A DNA stretch of 64,000 nt from NCBI GenBank assembly GCA_022072055.1, contig JAJVIK010000006.1, forward strand, positions 227,822 through 291,821, given 5' to 3'. Positions 43,859 through 52,182 of the stretch are shown piece by piece. This DNA is from a bacterium. GTDB lineage: Bacteria > Hinthialibacterota > Hinthialibacteria > OLB16. The first letter of the stretch is position 1. Every line of letters begins with the position of its first letter. Position numbers and translations under genes: made by a program. The notes below the pieces were generated by a model. The model made no database searches. It saw only the letters and a program-made list of their open reading frames with translations, and was not told the DNA's origin.

Positions 43859-46324
43859 TCAGGCCGCCTGGATGATGAACTCCCCGGATTGCCCGTGGGT
43901 GTCCAAAACCTCGCGGACCTTGCGGAGAAGGCTCTGGGAGTTGAAGGGTTTCTCCAGGAACCCCATGTTGCCCTCCGCCATCCCATGCCGAACCACGGCG
44001 TCATGGGTGTAACCGGACATGAACAGCACCTTCATTCGCGGACAGATCTTCACGGCTTCCGAGTAAGTGGCCGGGCCGCTCGCTCCCGGCATGACCACAT
44101 CGCTGAGCATCAGGTCGATGTCGCGCCCCTGTCCCGCGCAAATCTCCAGCGCGGTCTCGCCCGATTCGGCCTCCAGGACCCGATACCCGCGACGTTCCAG
44201 GATGGTTCGGGTAAGTTTGCGAAGTTCGGGATCATCCTCCACCACCAGCACAGTCTCCGTGCCGCGTCCCGCGCGAGTCGCTCCTTCTTTACCGTCCTCC
44301 TGTTCTTCCTCGGTCACAATCGGCAGATACACATGGAACGTGGTCCCGACGCCGACCTCGCTGTAGACCTCAATGTGACCGCCGCACTGTTTCACAATCC
44401 CATACACGGTGGCGAGTCCCAACCCGGTTCCCTTGTCGTTGTCCTTGGTGGTGAAGAACGGCTCGAAGATATGCTCCTGGGTCTCCCGATCCATCCCGCA
44501 GCCGGTGTCGCTGACCACCAGAAGCACATGCGGTCCGGGGGTGAGGTCCGGCTCCCGCCTCAGGATCTCGGGCTTGATCTCGGCCTGATAGGTCTCGACC
44601 ATGAGCCGTCCCCCCTCCGGCATGGCGTCCCGCGCGTTGACCACCAGGTTCATGATGACCTGTTCGATCTGTCCCGGATCGCACTTCACTCGCCCGACCT
44701 CGGCGTCCAAACGGGTGATGAACTGGATGTCCTCCCCGATCAACCGGTGGAGCATCTTCTTGAGGTCGGTGATGGTGGAGTTCAGGTCGACAACCTTCTT
44801 CTCAATTGTTTCGCGACGGCTGAAGGCGAGCAGTTGGCGGGTCAGCCCGGCGGCGCGCTCTCCCGCCTTGCGAATCTCCTCGATCTCGGCGCGCCGCTTC
44901 ACATCCAGGTTGGGGGTCTCCTCGAGAAGCTCGCAACGAACCAGGATCGTGGTGAGCAGGTTGTTGAAATCATGCGCCACACCCCCGGCCAACCGTCCCA
45001 GCGCCTCCATCTTCTGAGATTGGCGAAGCTGACGCTGGAGCTGGCGGCGCTCGGTCACATCCCGCGAGTTCAGCACCACCCCCCGGACACTCGGATTGTC
45101 GAGAAGGTTGTTAAGAACCACTTCGAGGATTCGATTGGAACCATCCGCTCGAACCACTCGGAACTCGGAAGCGATGGTTCTTCCGGGGGACTGGAGCACC
45201 TCGGTGAAGGTCCTTTGAGCGCCGGCCCGATCATCCGCGTGAACGATCTCCAGCAATGACTTGCCGATCAGATCGCGGCACCCCTTCAGGTCCAAGACCT
45301 TGTCGGCGGAGGGGCTGGCGTACCAAATCCGCTTGTCGGCGCCCAGGACCATGATCACATCCGAGGAGTCCTGTACCAGCGCCCGGAAGCGGTCCCGGTT
45401 CTCCGCCACCGCCTGCTCGGCTCGTTTCCTTTCCGTGATGTCCAGGGCGGTCACCAGGATGGCGGGACGCTTCTGGAAGCTGATCCGCCCGGCGGAGACA
45501 TCCACCCACCGCGACTGCCCTAGTTTGGTGATGATCTTGGTTTCTCGGCGCTCCGGCAGCTTTGGGGAATCCTCGTTGGAACGCGCGGTTCTCTTGATCT
45601 CCAGGCCAAGGTCCGAGCTGAACAGGCTGGCAACATCCATCTGGTAAAGCTCATCGCGGGAATACCCGAAGAGCGCCTCCGCCGCGGAGTTGGCGTAGCG
45701 AACCTTGCGCCCCTGGATAAGGAGAATCGCCGCCGAAGTGGTCTCCGCGAGACGTCGAAACTGGGAGGCGCCCTGGAGCAGCGACGCCTCGGCCCAAATC
45801 CGTTGCCTGATCTGGTTGTACAGGCTTTCGCCGCGACGGCGCAGCAGCAGCGCGTCGTTATGCAACGTGGTGATCGAAAAATAGAAGCTTGAAAGCAAGC
45901 AGACCACTCCGCCCACTGCCAGGGACTCCTCCAAAGCGCGGATGGAGGCGGCCGACAGGCTGGCGGAGAGAAATGGCGGCAACCCGAAAGTCTCCGCAAT
46001 CCGCGTCGTGGAACTCAGAAACAGGAGGCACGCCCCGGTGAATAGCGAGTGACGCACCGAGGGGGTCGTGAGCGTGGTCAGCGCGGCTGAGATCCCGGGA
46101 AGAATCGCGATCAAGAGCGCTCCCGTTTTCAGTGTCGCCTCCCCGATGGGGTCGATCCACCCGACTCCGTGCGCGTATAGGGCGGTGAGGTAAAGCCCTC
46201 CGGCAAGGCCGAGAAAGGTCGCGGCGCGATGCACCGCCTCACGGTGGCGCGCGGCAATCTCCAGGGAGACTGGCTCATCCCACTCGAACGGTTCGATTGT
46301 GATGGGTTGGGTTGTCAAGTTCAT
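43859..46324 (-). CDS. Membrane-bound hybrid PAS histidine kinase with receiver domain
   Basis: The 821-residue protein has about four transmembrane helices (residues about 33-155), two PAS domains (SAAILLIQGRKVRYANSAAE; SSDVIMVLGADKRIWYASPS) and a kinase core with His451 in GGVAHDFNNLLTTIL. An ATPase follows (NLVVNARDAMPEGG, DTGCGMD, KGTGLGLATVYGIVKQCGGH). A C-terminal receiver has the phospho-acceptor Asp742 in LMLSDVVMPGASGP and the signalling lysine in FLEKPF. It therefore senses through its membrane or PAS regions and can pass phosphate to its own receiver. A second kinase gene lies 51 bases upstream on the same strand. No DNA-binding regulator is adjacent. Confidence 0.93.
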   Translation of the reverse strand: MNLTTQPITIEPFEWDEPVSLEIAARHREAVHRAATFLGLAGGLYLTALYAHGVGWIDPIGEATLKTGALLIAILPGISAALTTLTTPSVRHSLFTGACLLFLSSTTRIAETFGLPPFLSASLSAASIRALEESLAVGGVVCLLSSFYFSITTLHNDALLLRRRGESLYNQIRQRIWAEASLLQGASQFRRLAETTSAAILLIQGRKVRYANSAAEALFGYSRDELYQMDVASLFSSDLGLEIKRTARSNEDSPKLPERRETKIITKLGQSRWVDVSAGRISFQKRPAILVTALDITERKRAEQAVAENRDRFRALVQDSSDVIMVLGADKRIWYASPSADKVLDLKGCRDLIGKSLLEIVHADDRAGAQRTFTEVLQSPGRTIASEFRVVRADGSNRILEVVLNNLLDNPSVRGVVLNSRDVTERRQLQRQLRQSQKMEALGRLAGGVAHDFNNLLTTILVRCELLEETPNLDVKRRAEIEEIRKAGERAAGLTRQLLAFSRRETIEKKVVDLNSTITDLKKMLHRLIGEDIQFITRLDAEVGRVKCDPGQIEQVIMNLVVNARDAMPEGGRLMVETYQAEIKPEILRREPDLTPGPHVLLVVSDTGCGMDRETQEHIFEPFFTTKDNDKGTGLGLATVYGIVKQCGGHIEVYSEVGVGTTFHVYLPIVTEEEQEDGKEGATRAGRGTETVLVVEDDPELRKLTRTILERRGYRVLEAESGETALEICAGQGRDIDLMLSDVVMPGASGPATYSEAVKICPRMKVLFMSGYTHDAVVRHGMAEGNMGFLEKPFNSQSLLRKVREVLDTHGQSGEFIIQAA

Positions 46325-46375
46325 GGCAGTCCATCCTCTAAAATCGCCGGTTCAAGAGCCGGTGAAGTGGTCCTT

Positions 46376-47743
46376 TCAGGCCGCGCGAACCAGCGCGGAT
46401 GGTTTCGAGGCCCCGGAGTCGTGGGGAAAGGAGGTGAATTCGGACTCCGCCGAGGGCCGCGGCCAGCGCTCCCGGGCGCCATCGAGCGGCGGGAAGAAGA
46501 CCCGCACCGTGGTTCCTTTTCCGGGAACCGAGTCCAGGCGGATGACCCCCCGATGTCCCCGGACAATGCCGAGAACCACCGCCATGCCCAGACCCCTCCC
46601 CGGACCCTTCGTGCTGAAGAACGGGTCGAACAGGCGCTCCAAGGTATCGGGCCTCATGCCGGGGCCGTTATCGGTGACCTCCAAGTAGGGGCAAGGCGCG
46701 TCCGGTGGAGCGCCGAACGTGTATTCAAGCGACGAGAGTCGCTCGTCGAGGCTCATCATGCCCACTTGAACAAGAATGCTCCCCTGGTGGCCCTCAAAGG
46801 ACTCGATCGCGTTGGTCGCCAGGTTGATGACGATCTGGCAGATCTGCTTGGCGTCCCCCTCGATCGGGGAAACGCTCGCTCCGGCCCTGACCTCCAGGCT
46901 GACATTCTCCGGAATCCAGGCGCGCAGGAGTTGGGGAACGCCCGTGGCGAGCTGGTCCAGGTGAACTTCTTCCAGGACAAAGGAGCCGCGCCCCGAATAG
47001 GCGAGCATCTGGCGGGACAGTCGCGCCCCGGCGCTGACCGCGGACTCGATCGCGTTCAGGTTGTCGCGGACCGGCGAATTGAATGGGAGGTCCTCCAGCG
47101 CCAGGGAGACATTCCCGGCGATCCTGGCAAGCAGGTTGTTGAAGTCGTGCGCGATCCCACCGGCCAGGATCCCAAGGCTTTCCAACTTGTTGACCTGATG
47201 ATTCCGGTGAAGGAGCTCCTCGCGCTTGCGGGCCTCCGCGGCCAGCCGTTGATTCTTCTGGCTGATTTCAAGCAGGGAGAACATGAACCCCGACAGAAGC
47301 AGGACCAGCCCAACCTCCGAGGAGACCGTTTGAAACCCGGTTGCCAATGAGCCACCCTCCGGAAGCCAGGCAAGCGCCCGGACATGCCGGAGATCGTCAT
47401 AGAGAATCAGCCCGATCCGGGTTACCAGGATAAGAGTCCCGACCGTGGTGGCCCAACGGATCTTCTTTTCCAAGTCGATCCACCAGACCAGGTAAAGCAC
47501 ACAGCATCCGGCCAGTACACTGGCCACAAAGCTCGCGAATTCCTGGACCACCTCATGACCGATTCCTTCCCCCCGCACCGCCACACTGAGCAGCGCGAAG
47601 GTTGTGGCCGCTGCCATCCCAACCGCGAGGTGGAGGCCCACCACGCGCCGCTCCTCAGGCTCTTTGGGGTGGAGGAGACCATTTAAGAACCTTTCTCCAG
47701 CCCGGAAAGCCGGGGGCGGAAGCATTCGGGTAAAGCGACTCAT
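46376..47743 (-). CDS. Membrane-bound histidine kinase
   Basis: I start at ATG 47743: GGAGG at 47753-47757 lies nine bases upstream, while ATG 47752 would have no spacing and ATG 47830 adds an unlikely leader. The 455-residue protein has four to five hydrophobic segments in the first 180 residues and no clear periplasmic domain. A kinase core follows with the His box GGIAHDFNNLLARIAGN, the ATPase N-box INLATNAIESF, then DNGPGM and GPGRGLGMAVVLGIVRGH. It belongs to the same HDFNN-type kinase class as the protein encoded at 43859-46324. The two genes are probably co-transcribed and may feed the same pathway. Confidence 0.9.
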   Translation of the reverse strand: MSRFTRMLPPPAFRAGERFLNGLLHPKEPEERRVVGLHLAVGMAAATTFALLSVAVRGEGIGHEVVQEFASFVASVLAGCCVLYLVWWIDLEKKIRWATTVGTLILVTRIGLILYDDLRHVRALAWLPEGGSLATGFQTVSSEVGLVLLLSGFMFSLLEISQKNQRLAAEARKREELLHRNHQVNKLESLGILAGGIAHDFNNLLARIAGNVSLALEDLPFNSPVRDNLNAIESAVSAGARLSRQMLAYSGRGSFVLEEVHLDQLATGVPQLLRAWIPENVSLEVRAGASVSPIEGDAKQICQIVINLATNAIESFEGHQGSILVQVGMMSLDERLSSLEYTFGAPPDAPCPYLEVTDNGPGMRPDTLERLFDPFFSTKGPGRGLGMAVVLGIVRGHRGVIRLDSVPGKGTTVRVFFPPLDGARERWPRPSAESEFTSFPHDSGASKPSALVRAA

Positions 47744-47990
47744 TCGGACCATCCTCCAAATCGAGAGTTCCCCGCAGCCTCCCAGAAAAGGGCAAGATAC
47801 ATGCCCAACATGGAGAAACGAGGAATCCACGCGAAATGCAAGAAATCCGAGGAATTCAAAGGCCCCTAGCCTGGCCTGAAATAGTCAGTAATGACAACTT
47901 CAATTTCAGAACTGCTCAATCAGTGGGCTGGAGGAGGATCTCTTGGGAACTCAAGACAGCGGAGGGTCTGCATGACCTAGGAGGAGAACT
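47744..47990 (+). other. Intergenic region between kinase gene and tmRNA
   Basis: These 247 bases lie upstream of the minus-strand kinase gene and downstream of the minus-strand tmRNA 3' end. I see no ORF with a plausible ribosome-binding site and no hairpin with a U-tract that would end the tmRNA transcript. Confidence 0.4.
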
Positions 47991-48345
47991 TGGTGGAGGC
48001 GGGGGGACTCGAACCCCCGTCCGAATTTGGCAAGTCCAAGGCTTCTACAGGCTTATTCCGGTTTGAATTTGACCCTCCCGCAACCACCGGACAGGCAACG
48101 GTTGGGCGGTCCCGCTAGGTTTCGCCGGGGGGCCACGGGCCTTCCTCTCGACTAGACGCTTGTGTTTGAGGCCTCATCCGGTCGCCAAGCGACCCACGTC
48201 CGGGAGACCGGTCGCCTTTATTTAGGCGGCCAATGCCATATCGTAATCGGCAATTGTGTTGGTTCCACCTGGGATAACGCGCCGGTAGACCGCGCGGCCT
48301 GCTTCCAAGGGCCGGCTTCAAACCCGTCGAAGCCAAATCGCCCCC
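47991..48345 (-). ncRNA. ssrA: tmRNA (one-piece), tag GTNTIADYDMALAA
   Basis: On the minus strand the 3' end reads GGACGGGGGTTCGAGTC, CCCCCGCCTCC and ACCA, the T-arm and acceptor of a tmRNA. The 5' end GGGGGCG (48345-48339) pairs fully with CGCCTCC before ACCA and is followed by ATTTGGCTTCGACGGGT, the conserved tmRNA start. The length is 355 bases in one piece. The message frame 48266-48222 encodes about GTNTIADYDMALAA then TAA; the exact resume codon is inferred. The ALAA end directs tagged proteins to ClpXP-type proteases. The partner gene smpB is not in the window. Confidence 0.95.
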
Positions 48346-48357
48346 ACTGCACCTCCC

Positions 48358-48403
48358 ATTATACGGGGGGCGCCACACCGCGCAATAGCGACTCGTTTTT
48401 TTT
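48358..48403 (-). promoter_or_regulatory. tmRNA promoter with A-tract upstream element
   Basis: On the minus strand a perfect TATAAT (48363-48358) lies 12 bases before the mature tmRNA 5' end at 48345. The best -35 candidate is TTGCGC (48385-48380), 16 bases upstream and only a partial match. An eight-base A-tract (48403-48396) sits just upstream of that, as in UP elements of strong stable-RNA promoters. The short leader would be removed by RNase P. Confidence 0.55.
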
Positions 48404-48450
48404 CGCATAGGGGTTGTGGAATCCGGACGCGAAAAAGGGGAGAATTCCCC

Positions 48451-50394
48451 ATGAAAAAATTCCCCTTGCTCCTCCTCCCGGCCTTCCTGGTTTGGTCGCC
48501 TCTTTCCCCCTCTGCCGCTTCCGCTCCCACCTACCGCTTCCCGGAAACCACGGGGTTCCTCCGCGAGTGGCTGATCTGCGGGCCCTTCCCAAACGCCGCC
48601 GAGCGCGGGTTCATCGACTTCCGCCACGGACGCCAGTGCGATGGGTTCTTCAGGGACTGCCTGCTGCCGCAAGGGGGCGAGCGACAGGTCTCCCCCTCGG
48701 AGGGAGATTCCCTCGCGGATTCCGAAACCGGGAAGCGCTACACTTGGCGGCGCATCCTCTCCGACACTGATCTGATTTCGTTCGAGAACCTTTTCACTCC
48801 CAACAATCTGGTGGTGGCGTACGCCTTCTGCTTGATCGAGACCGAGAACGAAACCCCCGCGGTGCTCTCTCTCGGAAGCAATGACGGCATCCGAGTTTTT
48901 TTGAACGGGGAGATGGTCCATGAGTTTCATATCGACCGCTGGCTGGGGAAGGACATCGACCTGGTTCCGGTCACCTTGAAGCGCGGAGCCAATCGCCTCC
49001 TGATCAAGGTCGATGAGGGGAGCGGTGACTGGGGTTTTTCCGCGCGCCTGCGCGACCATGCGACAGTCCTCAAGGAAGTCGGGGACAACATCGAGCGCCA
49101 CAAGAAGCTGACTGTGGCCACCTATGATGATGACCTGTCCGTGGCCTTCGGGGAGCCGTATCAGATTTCGATCCTCAATCCGGGCGCGCAAGTCCGTGTG
49201 CAGGTCCGCGACTCCACGGGCCAGGTCAAGGGCCTCCTCTCCGGCCCGCCCGGCCACAAGCTGCTCTTTCCCCTCTTCGCCTTTGAAGAGGGGCCGCTCC
49301 AGATTCGCGCGGAGTTCCCGCTTCCGAGCGGCGAAATCGTGGTCTCCGAGCTCGCGCACTACAAAGGCCCCCTGCCGCGTCACTCGCCGCCCGCCAACCT
49401 CGGAGCGGACCTTGCGGTCCGAAGGGAAGGGAAGCCGTTCTTTCCCATCGGCTGCTATGGCGCGCAGGTCGGGGATTATCCCTTGCTCAAGGAGGTCGGA
49501 TACAACTTCGTCGTGGCCCCTCTCGAGCATCTCGACGAGGTTCACAAGGCGGGGCTGCTCGCGGCGGTTCCCTTCCACGGGGATGATTCAGCCTATCTCG
49601 CGCACCTTGAGGAAGCGGTCCGCAAATACAAGGACCACCCCGCGGTTCTGTGCTGGATGCTGGCGGACGAGCCGGAGTTTAATCGCCTCAACCTGATGGG
49701 GATCCACCGCGCCTACGAGTTGGTCCACACAATCGATGGCGTCCATCCCACTTATCTGGTCATCACCGATCCGCGCGGATATGAGACCTATGGGCGCTGC
49801 TGTGATGTCCTCGCGGTGGACACCTATCCGATCTCGCGTCGCCCCATCGCCAATGTCGGGGCCTATATCGCCCAGGCGCGCCGTTCCTCGGATGGAGACC
49901 TCCCGATTTGGCACTGTGGGCAGATGTTCGCCTGGCCCAGCGACCGTCCTCCAACCCCCGATGAGCACCGCTACATGTCCTATCTCGCGCTGCTGGAAGG
50001 GGTGAAGGGGATGCTCTGGTTCGCGCACCGTTACCAGGACTTCCATGTCCCCACCAGTGACCCGGCCCTCTGGGAGGCGCAGAAGCGGCTGCTCGCCGAA
50101 CTCCGAGAGCTGGAGCCATTCTGGTTGGCCGAAGGTCGGGGACAATCTTTGGAGGTGAAGAGCCGGACCGGAAAGGTTCGCGCGGTCTTGCGGGCGGATG
50201 GCAAGGGAAGGCGCCTGGTTCTCGCGGTCAATTCGGCGACCGAGGAGGGGGACTCCGCCACCATCGCGCTGCCTTCCGAGGTTCAGGCCTCATCCTGCGC
50301 GGTACACGGTGAGGACCGGCGCATTCCCCTGTCTGGAAACGTTCTCAAGGATGAGTTCCAGCCCTTGGGTGTGCGGATTTACCTGATCGAATGA
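48451..50394 (+). CDS. Secreted glycosidase-like TIM-barrel protein with N-terminal beta-sandwich
   Basis: The 647-residue protein starts with a signal peptide (KKFPLLLLPAFLVWSPLSPS) and a GGGGAG site eight bases before the ATG. Residues about 30-215 form a PA14/jelly-roll-like sandwich (VLSLGSNDGIRVFLNGEMVH, LKRGANRLLIKVDEGSG). From about 335 a clan GH-A-like barrel follows: REGKPFFPIGCYGAQ, then CWMLADEPEFN with the likely acid/base Glu407, and VLAVDTYPI. A C-terminal beta domain follows (RRLVLAVNSATEEG). The fold resembles GH2/GH42-type barrels, but the family is not certain and the nucleophile was not identified. It is divergent from the tmRNA gene. Confidence 0.75.
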   Translation: MKKFPLLLLPAFLVWSPLSPSAASAPTYRFPETTGFLREWLICGPFPNAAERGFIDFRHGRQCDGFFRDCLLPQGGERQVSPSEGDSLADSETGKRYTWRRILSDTDLISFENLFTPNNLVVAYAFCLIETENETPAVLSLGSNDGIRVFLNGEMVHEFHIDRWLGKDIDLVPVTLKRGANRLLIKVDEGSGDWGFSARLRDHATVLKEVGDNIERHKKLTVATYDDDLSVAFGEPYQISILNPGAQVRVQVRDSTGQVKGLLSGPPGHKLLFPLFAFEEGPLQIRAEFPLPSGEIVVSELAHYKGPLPRHSPPANLGADLAVRREGKPFFPIGCYGAQVGDYPLLKEVGYNFVVAPLEHLDEVHKAGLLAAVPFHGDDSAYLAHLEEAVRKYKDHPAVLCWMLADEPEFNRLNLMGIHRAYELVHTIDGVHPTYLVITDPRGYETYGRCCDVLAVDTYPISRRPIANVGAYIAQARRSSDGDLPIWHCGQMFAWPSDRPPTPDEHRYMSYLALLEGVKGMLWFAHRYQDFHVPTSDPALWEAQKRLLAELRELEPFWLAEGRGQSLEVKSRTGKVRAVLRADGKGRRLVLAVNSATEEGDSATIALPSEVQASSCAVHGEDRRIPLSGNVLKDEFQPLGVRIYLIE

Positions 50395-50413
50395 CCGGGG
50401 GCCCTCGCGCCCC

Positions 50414-51433
50414 TCAAAGCAGCCACGGAACCAAGGTCACAAGGAGGGCTTCAACCGGACGGTCCCGGATGACCCCCAGGAGGAACGGGATTGAGAGGAC
50501 AATCCCTGACCCGACAAACCGGATCCCTTCGCCGAGTCCCCGGAGAACCGCGCCGAGCTTCCAAGCCGCCGCCCCAACCAGGACCGCCGATGCGCCGAGC
50601 AGCGCGACAAGCGCCCAGCCTGGGAGCGCGAGCGCGAGTCGGAGCCAACCTGACAGAATCAACAGCATCAGCCACCACCCGAGCCGCACCGGGAATCGCT
50701 TGGCAATGTGGTATTCGGAGAACCGTCGCCCACGGTCATACAGGTGTCGCCAAACCGAACCCCAATCCTCCCGCTGCCGGTAAGTTCCCGCGGGTCCCGC
50801 AAGTTTCCAAATCGGTTTCCGCGCGAGGAGGGACTCGAACATCCGGGTGTCGTCATGCACAAAGCGATGGTGAACCTCGGGGATCGCCGACAGGTAATCC
50901 TCACGGTCACAGCAGAAGATTCCCATCCCCACCGGCACGCGCCGCCCCAGTTCCTCGGGTCCTGAAAGCCGCACCGGATCGAAGGATTCGTCCAGATACG
51001 GGTGATAATACCAACGCTTGAGGCGATAGAAGAACCGACCCACCCAGCCGGGGCCATCTTCGTGACGGATTCTTCCGATGATTGGGGCCGCGCCGCCTCG
51101 CGCAAACTCCAGAAGCAGGGTTGAGTCCGCGATCACGCGGGAATCGATCAGGACCACGCGCGGGAATCGCGCCTCCAGAACCCCTTTGGCGCGCGCCACA
51201 ATCCGCCCCTCGGTCTTGGGGAGTCGAATGAGGCGGACCCCCCTCTCCTGAAATCCCCCGACAATCTCCGGCGTTCGGTCGCAGCTCCCATCATCGACCA
51301 CCACTATCTCATAGGCCTCACACGGGTAAGTCTGGTGAAGCAGCGCCTCCAGGCAGGCCGCGATCTCCTCCGCCCCGTCCTTGACTGGGACAATCACGCT
51401 GAAGGGAGGCGATCCCTCGCGGCTGGCGGACAT
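50414..51433 (-). CDS. Membrane-associated family 2 glycosyltransferase
   Basis: ATG 51433 overlaps the stop of the WbqC-like gene (TGATG), which fixes the start and gives 339 residues; a longer frame to 51640 runs across that gene. The GT-A fold is clear: FSVIVPVKDGAEEIAACLEA at the N-terminus, then IVVVDDGSCDRT with the nucleotide-binding aspartates and RIVARAKGV. In place of the usual DxD the protein has VLIDSR. The C-terminal about 110 residues contain three or four hydrophobic segments (WLMLLILSGWLRLALALPGW and others) that anchor it in the inner membrane. It should add a sugar to a lipid-linked or envelope glycan. Confidence 0.85.
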   Translation of the reverse strand: MSASREGSPPFSVIVPVKDGAEEIAACLEALLHQTYPCEAYEIVVVDDGSCDRTPEIVGGFQERGVRLIRLPKTEGRIVARAKGVLEARFPRVVLIDSRVIADSTLLLEFARGGAAPIIGRIRHEDGPGWVGRFFYRLKRWYYHPYLDESFDPVRLSGPEELGRRVPVGMGIFCCDREDYLSAIPEVHHRFVHDDTRMFESLLARKPIWKLAGPAGTYRQREDWGSVWRHLYDRGRRFSEYHIAKRFPVRLGWWLMLLILSGWLRLALALPGWALVALLGASAVLVGAAAWKLGAVLRGLGEGIRFVGSGIVLSIPFLLGVIRDRPVEALLVTLVPWLL

Positions 51434-52182
51434 CAGCGCGGCATCCTCTCCCCGGCCGAGGGCGGGTTCGGCCAATCGACCAGCTCGACACCGGAAAGGA
51501 TCACTTCCCGCGCGGCCGTCGGCTCCACATGGAACAGCAGATCCAGAACCCCGCAGTAAGGGACGAACTGGGTTCCTCCTTGCGGATATTGGGGGTGGTG
51601 GTAGCGGAGGAAGCGGACCTCGATCCCCGCCCGGTCCCAAGGTTCGCGCCGCATGTAATCCAAGCCCCCCGACCCGGCGAGATACCGGGAGGCCCCCAGC
51701 CGGCGGCAGAGCGCGATCAACCGTTCATCCCGGGCCCCTTCGATCCCCTCCAATTCCGAGGCCCGGCGCATCGGTTTCTTGATTTCCATCTCGTCAAAGA
51801 CCCAGGTCAGGAAATGCAGATTCCACTCGACCAGATTCCCAGTCGGGAACTCATACAGGGTTTCAATTCTTGGGAACACCTCGGGGAATCGCGGAGCCTT
51901 GAGATAGTTCTGGCGGAGTGTTTTGAGGTGAGTCTCGCGCCAATCGACCCTCGGATTGATTCGGACCTCAAGTAGCGACTGACCGAAGGAGTGGATCACC
52001 GGGACAGTCAGCCACTGAGGCTTTTCTCCCGCGCGGATGCGGTTCCGATTTTGAAACTCGTTTTTGACAAACTGGACCGTGTCGAGGTGGATCACAGTCT
52101 CAGATAGAAGATACTTCGCCATTACCCCCAGATACGGGTTGAAATTCGGTTGGTGGATGGCAATACGGGAGGACTCATTCAT
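51433..52182 (-). CDS. WbqC-family protein
   Basis: The 249-residue protein matches the WbqC-like family in length and in its N-terminal IAIHQPNFNPYLGVMAKYLL, with LDTVQFVKNEFQNRNRIR and later SGGLDYMRR. Members are encoded in O-antigen and exopolysaccharide clusters, where they are thought to act in sugar-nucleotide modification or glycolipid acyl/amide transfer, but the reaction is not settled. The gene overlaps its neighbours on both sides: ATGA with the upstream TPR gene and TGATG with the downstream GT2 gene. The three are therefore probably translated together. Confidence 0.88.
   Translation of the reverse strand: MNESSRIAIHQPNFNPYLGVMAKYLLSETVIHLDTVQFVKNEFQNRNRIRAGEKPQWLTVPVIHSFGQSLLEVRINPRVDWRETHLKTLRQNYLKAPRFPEVFPRIETLYEFPTGNLVEWNLHFLTWVFDEMEIKKPMRRASELEGIEGARDERLIALCRRLGASRYLAGSGGLDYMRREPWDRAGIEVRFLRYHHPQYPQGGTQFVPYCGVLDLLFHVEPTAAREVILSGVELVDWPNPPSAGERMPR

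Noticed and set aside
48396-48403. Run of eight T as a plus-strand terminator
   Set aside because: No stable hairpin precedes it; on the minus strand it reads as an A-tract upstream of the tmRNA promoter, which explains it better.
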